From assembly GCA_013214715.1 (NCBI GenBank), contig JABSSB010000173.1, positions 1 through 9,743 of the forward strand: a stretch of DNA of 9,743 bases, in the 5' to 3' direction. This DNA is from Paracoccaceae bacterium (GTDB lineage Bacteria; Pseudomonadota; Alphaproteobacteria; Rhodobacterales; Rhodobacteraceae). The position numbers and the translations under genes were made by a program. Below are positions 1 through 6,391 of the stretch, in pieces. Every line of letters begins with the position of its first letter. Position 1 is the stretch's first letter. Below the pieces are notes generated by a model. It had not been told where the DNA came from. It saw only the letters and a program-made list of their open reading frames with translations, and did not search any database.

Positions 1-165
1 CCCGGCCCCGCGCAGCTTCTTGATCCGATTCCACACCGGCGTCTTGGATGAGCCCACCGCACGCGCAATATCCTCCAAAGACCGATCCGCATCCCGCTGC
101 AACTCCGCCATGATCTTCCGATCCAGCGCATCCACACGGACATCTTTCCCGTTTTCCCGCTCCAC
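1..165 (-). CDS. Lrp/AsnC-family transcriptional regulator (N-terminal 55 residues; C-terminus beyond window)
   Basis: This is the start of a DNA-binding regulator of the Lrp/AsnC (feast/famine) family; these act as dimers or octamers that sense amino acids or related small molecules. The visible 55 residues hold the DALDRKIMAELQ helix (about 12-23) and a helix-turn-helix at about 30-52, SLEDIARAVGSSKTPVWNRI, with the tryptophan usual in the recognition helix. The ligand-binding RAM domain lies outside the window. I chose the GTG start at 165-163 because a good Shine-Dalgarno GGAGG sits about 6 nt upstream and the reading frame fits the family's N-terminus. The gene is divergent from cysG, and the 126-nt gap holds an AT-rich inverted repeat. 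By the usual logic of divergent regulators it probably controls the sulfur operon, itself, or both; that is inference. Its effector cannot be read from this part. Confidence 0.85.
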   Translation of the reverse strand, partial: MERENGKDVRVDALDRKIMAELQRDADRSLEDIARAVGSSKTPVWNRIKKLRGAG

Positions 166-240
166 CCGAAACCTCCGTTCCCATTCTCGATCAACTTGGA
201 CCGTTCGTCCTTATTCACCGCAGCCACTGGCGCTTTTGCG

Positions 241-261
241 GGATAATTTCCTAAATTACCC
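241..261. promoter_or_regulatory. Candidate Lrp-type operator overlapping a possible cysG -10
   Basis: An imperfect palindrome, GG-A-TAATTT-CCT-AAATTA-C-CC, is centred at 251 with one mismatched pair (243/259). An AT-rich core flanked by G/C resembles Lrp/AsnC-family sites, and it stands out in GC-rich surroundings. GATAAT at 242-247 inside it could be a -10 element for cysG, although I see no convincing -35. It lies 31 nt before the cysG start and 76 nt before the start of the divergent regulator. Confidence 0.45.
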
Positions 262-291
262 TCCAAGGCAAGCAAGAAGGGCCAGCTCAGG

Positions 292-1683
292 ATGCAACAT
301 TTTCCCATCTTCCTCGACCTCGCAGGGCGCCGCGTGGTGCTGTCGGGCGGTGGCGATGCGGCCCTGGCCAAGCTGCGCCTGCTGCTCAAGACTGAAGCCC
401 GGCTGACCGTCTTCACCGAAGCCCCCGCACCCGAGATTTCGGACTGGGCCAATGACAATCGCCTCACCCTGATCCGCCGCCGCTTTGATCACGGCGATGC
501 GCTCTGCGCGGCGCTTTTCTATGCCGCCGACGAGGACGCCACTGAGGACGCCCGCACTGCCGCACTGGCCCGCGCGGATGGCGCGCTGGTCAATATCGTC
601 GACAATCTTGGCGACAGCCAGTTCATCACCCCGGCCATGGTCGACCGCGATCCGGTCACCATCGCCATCGGCACCGAAGGCGCAGCCCCGGTGCTGGCCC
701 GCGCGATCAAGGCCGATCTGGAAGAGCGTCTGCCCGCCACACTTGGGCCTCTGGCCCGCATCGGCAAGAGCTTCCGCAAAATGGCCGAAGCCCTGCCCTT
801 TGGCCGGGCGCGCCGCGATTTCTGGCGCGACTACTATTTCAACACAGGACCCAAAGCCGTCGCGGATGGCCTCGACACCGTACCGCAGGCGCTTGATCAC
901 CTGCTGGAGCACCACCTGACAAAAACCGCCCGCCCCGGCCATGTCGCCTTTGTCGGCGCAGGTCCCGGCGACCCGGAGCTGCTGACCCTCAAAGCCCGCC
1001 GCGCCTTGGATGAAGCCGATGTGGTGCTTTATGATCGTCTGATCACCCCTGGCATCCTTGAACTTGCCCGGCGCGAGGCGCTGATGATCGATGTGGGCAA
1101 AACCGCCTTTGGCCCGTCCACACCGCAGGACGAGATCAACGCGCTGATCGTCGAGCACGCCCAAAATGGCGCGCAGGTCGTGCGGTTGAAATCAGGCGAC
1201 GCCACCATCTTTGGCCGCCTCGATGAAGAGATCGACGCCTGTGACGATGCCGGGGTAACCTGGCATATCGTGCCCGGCATCACGGCGGCCTCGGCCTCCG
1301 TCGCCAGCATTGGACAAAGCCTCACGCGCCGGGGCCGCAACGCCTCGGTCCGCTTCCTAACCGGCCATGATATGAAAGGCTTTGCCGATCACGACTGGTC
1401 CCAGCTGGCCCGCGCCGGAGAGGTCGCCGCGATCTATATGGGCAAGGCCTCCGCCCGCTTTATCCAGGGCCGCCTGATCATGCATGGCGCCGACCGGGCT
1501 ACGCCGATCACCCTGATCGAAAATGCCTCCCGTCCAGATCAGCGCATCGTCGAAACCACGCTGGACTCGCTGCCAAATGATCTCTCTGACGCGGGCCTTG
1601 ACGGCCCCGTCCTCACCCTCTTTGGCCTCGCGCCCCGCGACGCGGCGCTGGCCCTGCCTGACCACATCAAGGAGCTTGCCTGA
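292..1683 (+). CDS. cysG: Siroheme synthase CysG (precorrin-2 dehydrogenase/ferrochelatase fused to uroporphyrinogen-III C-methyltransferase)
   Basis: Trifunctional cytoplasmic enzyme that makes siroheme from uroporphyrinogen III: two SAM-dependent methylations, NAD+-dependent dehydrogenation, then Fe2+ insertion. It is 463 aa, close to the 457 aa of E. coli CysG. Residues 1-210 form the CysG-B half: NAD-binding GGGDAALAK at 19-27 and Asp104 in NIVDN, matching the catalytic Asp104 of the enterobacterial enzyme. Residues 216-455 form the methyltransferase: GAGPGDPELLTLK at 222-234, LYDR with Asp248, GK with Lys270, and VPGITAASA at 327-335. The enterobacterial phosphoserine position 128 is threonine here. 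The start has AAGGG 10 nt upstream. It is the first gene of the sulfur operon, and its stop overlaps the next start by 1 nt. It supplies the cofactor of the downstream sulfite reductase. Confidence 0.97.
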   Translation: MQHFPIFLDLAGRRVVLSGGGDAALAKLRLLLKTEARLTVFTEAPAPEISDWANDNRLTLIRRRFDHGDALCAALFYAADEDATEDARTAALARADGALVNIVDNLGDSQFITPAMVDRDPVTIAIGTEGAAPVLARAIKADLEERLPATLGPLARIGKSFRKMAEALPFGRARRDFWRDYYFNTGPKAVADGLDTVPQALDHLLEHHLTKTARPGHVAFVGAGPGDPELLTLKARRALDEADVVLYDRLITPGILELARREALMIDVGKTAFGPSTPQDEINALIVEHAQNGAQVVRLKSGDATIFGRLDEEIDACDDAGVTWHIVPGITAASASVASIGQSLTRRGRNASVRFLTGHDMKGFADHDWSQLARAGEVAAIYMGKASARFIQGRLIMHGADRATPITLIENASRPDQRIVETTLDSLPNDLSDAGLDGPVLTLFGLAPRDAALALPDHIKELA

Positions 1684-1991
1684 TGCCCCGCGCCTTCACC
1701 CCCAAAGTTGTCACCGCGTCCGACCTTCTCGAAGGCGATGTGATCTATCTCACCGAAAGCGATGACTGGACGCGCGAGCTGTCACAGGCCGAACTGATCA
1801 CCGATGAGGCCCACGCCCAGCTGCGCCTTCTGCTGGCCGAGCAGCAACCCGATATTGTGGTTGGCCCCTATCTGGCGGACATGGCCAACGGCCCCGATGG
1901 TCCAGAACCTGTCCATTTCCGCGAAGCCTTCCGCCGCAAAGGTCCATCCAATTACGCGCATGGCAAACAGGAGCTGGCGAGCAATGTATAA
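1683..1991 (+). CDS. DUF2849 domain protein of the sulfite reduction operon
   Basis: Small 102-aa protein that I recognise as DUF2849, a family commonly found between cysG and cysI in alphaproteobacteria. Its function is unknown. Visible features are an N-terminal stretch (TPKVVTASDLLEGDVIYLT) with the look of a small beta domain, a central helical part (about 35-53, ELSQAELITDEAHAQLRLLL), and a polar tail with HFREAFRRKGPSNY. There is no signal peptide, membrane segment or cysteine, so it cannot carry a cysteine-bound Fe-S cluster or a redox disulfide. The start overlaps the cysG stop (TGATG), and its end overlaps the cysI start by 8 nt, suggesting coupled translation with both. A role in siroheme delivery, or in assembly or regulation of CysI, is a guess from position only. 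Confidence 0.88.
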   Translation: MPRAFTPKVVTASDLLEGDVIYLTESDDWTRELSQAELITDEAHAQLRLLLAEQQPDIVVGPYLADMANGPDGPEPVHFREAFRRKGPSNYAHGKQELASNV

Positions 1992-3648
1992 CTATACCGA
2001 GTTTGACACCGCCTTCCTTGCTGAACGCAACGCCCAGTTCCGCGCCCAGGTCGAGCGTCGCATCGCCGGTCACCTGACCGAGGATGAATTCAAACCGCTG
2101 CGCCTGATGAACGGCGTCTATCTGCAGCTCCATGCCTATATGCTCAGGGTCGCGATCCCCTATGGCACGCTGAACGGCGCGCAGATGCGCCAGCTCGCCC
2201 TACTGGCGGAGACATGGGACAAGGGCTATGGCCATTTCACCACCCGCCAGAACATCCAGTATAACTGGCCCAAACTGCGCGACATCCCCGACATGCTCGA
2301 CGCGCTGGGAGAGGTCGGCCTGCACGCCATCCAGACCTCGGGCAATACGATCCGCAACGTGACCGCCGACCATTTCGCCGGGGCCGCACAGGATGAATTG
2401 GCCGATCCCCGCCCTGTCGCGGAACTGATCCGCCAATGGTCCACCGACCACCCGGAATTCCAGTTCCTGGGCCGCAAATTCAAGATCGCCATCACCGGAG
2501 CAGAGCAGGACCGCGCCGTCACCCGCGCCCATGATATCGGGCTGCGCATGGTGGAGCGCGACGGAGAGATCGGGTTCGAAGTGCTTGTTGGCGGTGGCCT
2601 GGGCCGAACGCCGCTGATCGGCAAGGCGATCCGCGACTTCCTGCCCAAAGCTGATCTGCTGCCCTATCTCGAAGCGGTGCTGTCGGTCTACAACCTGCTG
2701 GGCCGTCGCGACAACAAATACAAGGCGCGCATCAAGATCATGGTGCATGAGCATGGCATCGACGACATCCGCGACCGTGTCGAAGAGCGCTTTGCCGCGA
2801 TCCGCCCCAGCTTCTCAGGCATCGACCAACAGCTGCTGGCCCAGATCGAACCGCAATTTGCTGCCCCCGATTTCCTAGCCACCGATCTGGCGGCTTATGA
2901 CGCGACCTATAAACGCGACCCGCTGTTCCGCGCCTGGGCCGATACCAACCTGACGGCCCATCGCCGCGACGACCATGCAATCGTGACCATCTCGCTCAAA
3001 GCGCATGGCGAAACGCCCGGCGATGCCTCGGCCGCGCAAATGCGCATCATGGCCGATCTGGCCGAACGCTACGCCTATAACGAGCTGCGCATCAGCCATG
3101 AGCAGAACGTGATCCTGCCCCATGTGCCGCGCGGCTATTTGCCTGAAATCCACGCCCAGCTGCGCAAAGCGGGGCTGGCCACGGCCAATGTCGGGCTGAT
3201 CTCTGATATCATCGCCTGCCCCGGCATGGATTACTGCGCGCTGGCCACGGCACGGTCGATCCCGATCGCGCAAGAGATCGCCACCCGCTTTGATGACCTC
3301 AAGCTGGAACACGAAATCGGCGAGCTGAAGATCAAGATCTCCGGCTGCATCAATGCCTGCGGGCACCACCATGTCGGCCATATCGGCATTCTGGGGCTCG
3401 ACCGCGCAGGCGTGGAAAACTACCAGATCACGCTGGGCGGCGATGGCACCGAAACGGCGGCCATCGGCGAACGCGCCGGGCCGGGCTTCTCGGCAGACGA
3501 GATTATCCCCGCCATCGAACGGCTGGTGCTGGCCTATCTCGACCTGCGCGAGGACAAGTCCGAGACGTTCCTGCAAACCTATCGCCGCACCGGACTGGCC
3601 CCGTTCAAAGCCGCCCTCTACCCGGAGGCCAAAGCGCATGCCGCGTGA
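1984..3648 (+). CDS. cysI: Siroheme [4Fe-4S] sulfite reductase (nitrite/sulfite reductase family), hemoprotein
   Basis: Cytoplasmic enzyme for six-electron reduction of sulfite to sulfide, 554 aa, with the two-fold repeat of the family. The first half carries HFTTRQNIQ (84-92), which shapes the siroheme/anion site; the second-half equivalent is about 365-378 (YNELRISHEQNVIL). Cluster ligands are clear: C412 and C418 (CPGMDYC), then C455 and C459 (GCINACGHHHVG), the C-x5-C...C-x3-C pattern of the siroheme reductases. I start at the ATG at 1984 because the longer frame upstream lies over DUF2849 and does not look like the family; GGAG lies about 11 nt before. Operon context with cysG and cysH favours sulfite over nitrite as substrate. 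No flavoprotein subunit (CysJ) is encoded nearby, so ferredoxin is the likely donor. It overlaps cysH by 11 nt. Confidence 0.96.
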   Translation: MYNYTEFDTAFLAERNAQFRAQVERRIAGHLTEDEFKPLRLMNGVYLQLHAYMLRVAIPYGTLNGAQMRQLALLAETWDKGYGHFTTRQNIQYNWPKLRDIPDMLDALGEVGLHAIQTSGNTIRNVTADHFAGAAQDELADPRPVAELIRQWSTDHPEFQFLGRKFKIAITGAEQDRAVTRAHDIGLRMVERDGEIGFEVLVGGGLGRTPLIGKAIRDFLPKADLLPYLEAVLSVYNLLGRRDNKYKARIKIMVHEHGIDDIRDRVEERFAAIRPSFSGIDQQLLAQIEPQFAAPDFLATDLAAYDATYKRDPLFRAWADTNLTAHRRDDHAIVTISLKAHGETPGDASAAQMRIMADLAERYAYNELRISHEQNVILPHVPRGYLPEIHAQLRKAGLATANVGLISDIIACPGMDYCALATARSIPIAQEIATRFDDLKLEHEIGELKIKISGCINACGHHHVGHIGILGLDRAGVENYQITLGGDGTETAAIGERAGPGFSADEIIPAIERLVLAYLDLREDKSETFLQTYRRTGLAPFKAALYPEAKAHAA

Positions 3649-4438
3649 TCTGAAAGAGGCAGCCCAACCGCTTCTTCGCTTTCAAAATACCCGCGCCGCA
3701 GGCTCCGGCGCGGATGCGCCGGATCTGCGCGACGCCGTCGCGCAGCTCAACGCGCGGTTCCGGCATCACTCGGCCACCGATGTGTTGCGCGCAGCGTTGG
3801 CCGCGCGGGAAGAGATCGCGCTGGTCTCGTCTTTCGGCGCGGAATCAGTGGTGCTTCTGCACATGCTGGCCGTGGCCGACAAAGCGGCGCCGGTTCTGTT
3901 CATCGACACCGAGATGCTCTTCACCGAAACGCTGGTCTACCAAACCGAGCTGGCCGAACGACTGGGCCTGCAAAACCTGCGCATCCTCCGCGCCGATGAC
4001 GCGCAACTCGCAGCCCGCGATCCCGACGGCACCCTGCATCAGCGCGACACGGATGCCTGCTGCACCCTGCGCAAGACCGAGCCGCTGCACCGCGCGCTCG
4101 CGCCGCTTGACGGCTGGATCACCGGGCGCAAACGCTTTCAGTCCGGACGCCGTGCCACGCTGGAGTTTTTCGAAATCGAACCCGACAGCGGCAAGCTCAA
4201 GATCAATCCGCTGGCGCATTGGACGCCGGACGATGTCCGCGACTACATGGACGCCAACAACCTGCCGCGCCACCCTTTGGTGGCGCAGGGCTATCCGTCC
4301 ATCGGCTGCGCCCCCTGCACCTCGCAGGTCAAACCGGGCGAAGACGCCCGCGCAGGCCGCTGGCGCAACACAGACAAGGACGAATGCGGCATTCACCTGG
4401 TGAATGGCAAATTCGTCCGCATCGGAGAAAACGCATGA
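3638..4438 (+). CDS. cysH: Adenylyl-sulfate (APS) reductase, Fe-S type
   Basis: Reduces activated sulfate to sulfite, using thioredoxin or glutaredoxin as donor; 266 aa, cytoplasmic. SSFGAES at 64-70 is the nucleotide-binding PP-loop-like motif, and FIDTEMLF follows at 88-95. CC at 141-142 and C224-x2-C227 are the ligands of the [4Fe-4S] cluster that marks bacterial/plant-type APS reductases as opposed to cluster-free PAPS reductases. The catalytic cysteine is C250 in ECGIH (249-253). The basic segment GRKRFQSGRR (163-172) fits the sulfate-binding loop. The ATG at 3638 is chosen because GGAGG lies 10 nt before it and the preceding frame is inside cysI. It overlaps cysI by 11 nt and the next gene by 4 nt (ATGA). 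Its product, sulfite, is the substrate of CysI. Confidence 0.96.
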   Translation: MPRDLKEAAQPLLRFQNTRAAGSGADAPDLRDAVAQLNARFRHHSATDVLRAALAAREEIALVSSFGAESVVLLHMLAVADKAAPVLFIDTEMLFTETLVYQTELAERLGLQNLRILRADDAQLAARDPDGTLHQRDTDACCTLRKTEPLHRALAPLDGWITGRKRFQSGRRATLEFFEIEPDSGKLKINPLAHWTPDDVRDYMDANNLPRHPLVAQGYPSIGCAPCTSQVKPGEDARAGRWRNTDKDECGIHLVNGKFVRIGENA

Positions 4439-4842
4439 CCATCCTTGTCACCGATACCGGCTTTGCCGCTGATGATGTCCCGCTCGCCTTCGTGCCGCTG
4501 GGCGACGCCGCCAATGACACGCCCGCGCTGCATCTCGCCTCTGACACCAACCTCACCGATCTGCCCGACCGGCTGGCCGGGGTCCGCGCGATCCGCATCA
4601 ACTTCCCCAGCTTCGCCGATGGGCGCGGGTTTACCCTCGCAAGGCAATTGCGGCTGATGGGCTTTGACGGCACTCTGCGGGCGCAGGGGCACGTTCTGGC
4701 CGATCAATATGCGATGGCGCGCCGCGCAGGCTTTGACGAGGTCGAAATCAGCGACGATCTCGCCGCCCGCCAGCCCGAGGAAGACTGGCTCGGCCGCGCG
4801 AATTGGCAGGCGCATGATTATCAGGCGCGGCTGCGCGGCTGA
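4435..4842 (+). CDS. DUF934 domain protein of the sulfite reduction operon
   Basis: A 135-aa protein that I recognise as DUF934, often found next to cysI/cysH in proteobacteria and sometimes named 'oxidoreductase probably involved in sulfite reduction'. The characteristic part is about 52-105: IRINFPSFADGRGFTLARQL, then GFDGTLRAQGHVLADQYAMA and RRAGFDEVEI. There is no cysteine, no nucleotide-binding glycine motif and no membrane segment, so the oxidoreductase label is not supported by any cofactor motif I can see. The ATG shares 4 nt with the end of cysH (ATGA), typical of coupled translation. It is the last gene of the operon, and a weak hairpin follows. The sequence suggests a small soluble accessory protein, with function unknown. 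Confidence 0.9.
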   Translation: MTILVTDTGFAADDVPLAFVPLGDAANDTPALHLASDTNLTDLPDRLAGVRAIRINFPSFADGRGFTLARQLRLMGFDGTLRAQGHVLADQYAMARRAGFDEVEISDDLAARQPEEDWLGRANWQAHDYQARLRG

Positions 4843-4848
4843 CGCTTT

Positions 4849-4863
4849 GGGGCCGCACGCCCC
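4849..4863 (+). terminator. Weak hairpin after the sulfur operon, possible attenuator/terminator
   Basis: GGGGC-CGCAC-GCCCC forms a 5-bp GC stem with a 5-nt loop just after the DUF934 stop. It is followed by the mixed pyrimidine run TTCCCTCT, not a true T-tract, so intrinsic termination would be inefficient. Partial read-through into fpr is possible. Confidence 0.3.
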
Positions 4864-4871
4864 TTCCCTCT

Positions 4872-4885
4872 GTGATCCAGATCAA
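4872..4885 (+). promoter_or_regulatory. FNR/FixK/DNR-like box upstream of fpr
   Basis: GTGAT-CCAG-ATCAA matches the TTGAT-N4-ATCAA consensus of FNR-type regulators at 9 of 10 fixed positions. The inner TGAT/ATCA is a perfect inverted repeat. Its centre (4878.5) is 41.5 nt upstream of position 4920, and a -10-like TAAACA (4908-4913) falls where a class II FNR-activated promoter would have it. The site is seen in the sequence; the regulator is inferred. Confidence 0.45.
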
Positions 4886-4928
4886 CTACGACAGATGAGA
4901 GACCGCATAAACATGCGGCAACCAAGAC

Positions 4929-5786
4929 ATGACCGAGATACGCCCCGTGACCGACGCAACCCCCGTCAAAGCCGCATCCAAAGCACCCGCCATGCCCTCG
5001 CAAAAGGTGCTGTCGGTTGAGCATTACACCGACCGGCTGTTTTCCTTCCGCATCACCCGCCCCGCCAGCCTCCGCTTCCGCTCGGGCGAGTTCGTGATGA
5101 TCGGGTTGATGGATGACCCGGACCCCAAGACCGGCAAGCAGCGCCCAATCCTGCGCGCCTATTCCATCGCCTCGCCCTCCTGGGACGAGGAATTGGAGTT
5201 CTACTCGATCAAGGTGCAGGATGGCCCGCTGACCTCGAAACTGCAGCATATCCAGCCCGGCGATGAGCTGATCATGAAGCCCAAGCCCGTGGGCACGCTG
5301 GTGCATGACGCGCTGCTACCAGGCAAACGCATCTGGTTCTTTGCCACCGGCACCGGTTTTGCGCCCTTTGCCTCGCTCCTGCGCGAACCGCAGACCTATG
5401 AGGATTATGACGAGGTCATCATCACCCATACCTGCCGCGACGTGGCCGAACTGGACTATGGCCGCAAGCTGATCGACGAGATCAAGCACGATGAGCTGCT
5501 GACCGAACTGATCGGCGAGGGCTTTGCCGACAAGATCCGCTATTACCCGACCACCACGCGGGAAGAGAGCCCCAAGATGGGTCGCATCACCACACTTCTG
5601 GAAGATGGCACCGTCTTTGCCGATCTGAGCATCGACGGGATCAAGCCCGAAACAGATCGTGCCATGATCTGCGGTTCGCTCGCGTTCAACAAGGATATGC
5701 AGGCGCTTCTCGACAGCTATGGCCTGCGCGAAGGCGCGAATTCCGAACCCAAGGAATATGTCGTCGAAAAAGCCTTTGTCGGCTGA
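4929..5786 (+). CDS. fpr: Ferredoxin/flavodoxin-NADP+ reductase
   Basis: FAD enzyme that moves electrons between NADP(H) and ferredoxin or flavodoxin in the cytoplasm; 285 aa. The FAD domain (about 25-128) has the RAYS motif (76-79, RAYSIAS) that binds the flavin phosphates. The NADP domain has GTGFAPFAS (141-149) and CGS (248-250). The C-terminus, YVVEKAFVG, extends past the flavin with a phenylalanine, as in bacterial FPRs such as that of Rhodobacter capsulatus; plant FNRs end at tyrosine. The first 24 residues are low-complexity and may be a non-conserved tail. No strong Shine-Dalgarno precedes the ATG, and a GTG at 4947 is a less likely alternative. It lies 86 nt after the sulfur operon with its own candidate promoter. 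It could reduce the ferredoxin used by CysI, or act in redox stress; the sequence does not decide. Confidence 0.95.
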   Translation: MTEIRPVTDATPVKAASKAPAMPSQKVLSVEHYTDRLFSFRITRPASLRFRSGEFVMIGLMDDPDPKTGKQRPILRAYSIASPSWDEELEFYSIKVQDGPLTSKLQHIQPGDELIMKPKPVGTLVHDALLPGKRIWFFATGTGFAPFASLLREPQTYEDYDEVIITHTCRDVAELDYGRKLIDEIKHDELLTELIGEGFADKIRYYPTTTREESPKMGRITTLLEDGTVFADLSIDGIKPETDRAMICGSLAFNKDMQALLDSYGLREGANSEPKEYVVEKAFVG

Positions 5787-5798
5787 GCGACCGGCTCA
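5784..5798. terminator. Short inverted repeat spanning both convergent stop codons
   Basis: TGAGC-GACCG-GCTCA has a 5-bp stem. Its left arm begins with the fpr stop TGA (5784-5786), and its right arm ends with the stop of the convergent cytochrome gene (TCA, 5796-5798). There is no T-tract on either side, so a terminator role is weak. Confidence 0.25.
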
Positions 5799-6233
5799 CT
5801 TACGATAGATCTGATGACAAGACCGGCAGGTCGCGCCCAGCGCGGCCAGCGCCGGACCCAGATCGGCGGGTTGCGTGATCGCGGTTGAAAATCCGCTGGC
5901 AATCTCGGCCAACTGATCCGCCCGCGCCGAAAAATCCGCAAAATCATCCCAGATGGCCGGCAAAGCTTCGGATTTCGGGTCGGTTTCCTCGGCCCTGAAC
6001 AAGCCCGGCACCTGCGCGGCATGATCGGCAATCCCGGCTGAGGCCTCCCGCGCCACCGTGGCGTCAAAAGGCACCGTACCCTTGACCATATCGCCCAGCC
6101 GCTTCATCTGCGCGGCGATCTCAGCCATGCCATGCATCCGCGCCATAACGGCTGGATTCTGAACGCCGTCATGGGCCAAAGCCGCCGACGCGGTGAAGAC
6201 TGCCACACCCGAAATGATCTGTTTGAGTCGCAT
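5796..6233 (-). CDS. Cytochrome c' family protein (periplasmic c-type heme protein)
   Basis: A 145-aa exported protein. The first 20 residues are a Sec signal peptide: positive start MRLKQ, hydrophobic core IISGVAVFTASA, and cleavage after ALA before HDG. The single heme motif CRSCH lies near the C-terminus (136-140), and the preceding region is helical with MKRLGDMVKGTVPFD (43-57), which matches the four-helix class II cytochrome c' fold. Such proteins bind NO and CO at a five-coordinate heme and have been linked to NO tolerance in Rhodobacter; that is family knowledge. I start at the ATG at 6233 because the signal peptide begins there; the frame stays open to 6320 but only adds a charged, non-signal-like tail. 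Only a weak GGGG precedes the start. It converges on fpr with 9 nt between the stops. Confidence 0.88.
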   Translation of the reverse strand: MRLKQIISGVAVFTASAALAHDGVQNPAVMARMHGMAEIAAQMKRLGDMVKGTVPFDATVAREASAGIADHAAQVPGLFRAEETDPKSEALPAIWDDFADFSARADQLAEIASGFSTAITQPADLGPALAALGATCRSCHQIYRK

Positions 6234-6265
6234 GTTACCCCGATTTTTTTTCGATCGCACCGACA

Positions 6266-6276
6266 GCATGTCATGC
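6266..6276. promoter_or_regulatory. GCATG-T-CATGC palindrome upstream of the cytochrome c' gene
   Basis: An 11-nt perfect palindrome, 33 nt upstream of the cytochrome c' start. Its position suits an operator, but the flanks do not extend the symmetry and I cannot assign a regulator. No FNR-type box or clear promoter was found in 6234-6391. The other notable element there is a run of eight T at 6244-6251. Confidence 0.25.
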
Positions 6277-6391
6277 CTATCCCAGAAAAGCGCACCGCGC
6301 CAGAAATCAACAAAATACAACCTTAGGATGATTTTTGTTTGTGGTTTTATCGAAATCCTTTACGCTGTCGGCATTGGTTAAAGGCGAGTTC

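Noticed and set aside
256..1164. 302-aa open frame antisense to cysG
   Set aside because: It mirrors the strongly supported cysG frame in GC-rich DNA, has no recognisable domain and no ribosome binding site.
1804..1983. Upstream extension of cysI
   Set aside because: The added residues overlap DUF2849, look unlike the reductase family, and the ATG at 1984 has a usable GGAG upstream.
3353..3637. Upstream extension of cysH
   Set aside because: It lies inside cysI in another frame; the ATG at 3638 has GGAGG 10 nt upstream.
2875..3639. 254-aa open frame antisense to cysI
   Set aside because: It is a shadow of a well-supported gene with conserved Fe-S motifs on the plus strand; no family likeness.
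6244..6251. Run of eight T as an intrinsic terminator
   Set aside because: No GC hairpin precedes it on the plus strand; on the minus strand it is an A-run in the cytochrome c' leader.
6234..6320. Longer N-terminus for the cytochrome c'
   Set aside because: The extension would place the signal peptide 29 residues inside the protein; starting at 6233 gives a normal exported precursor.
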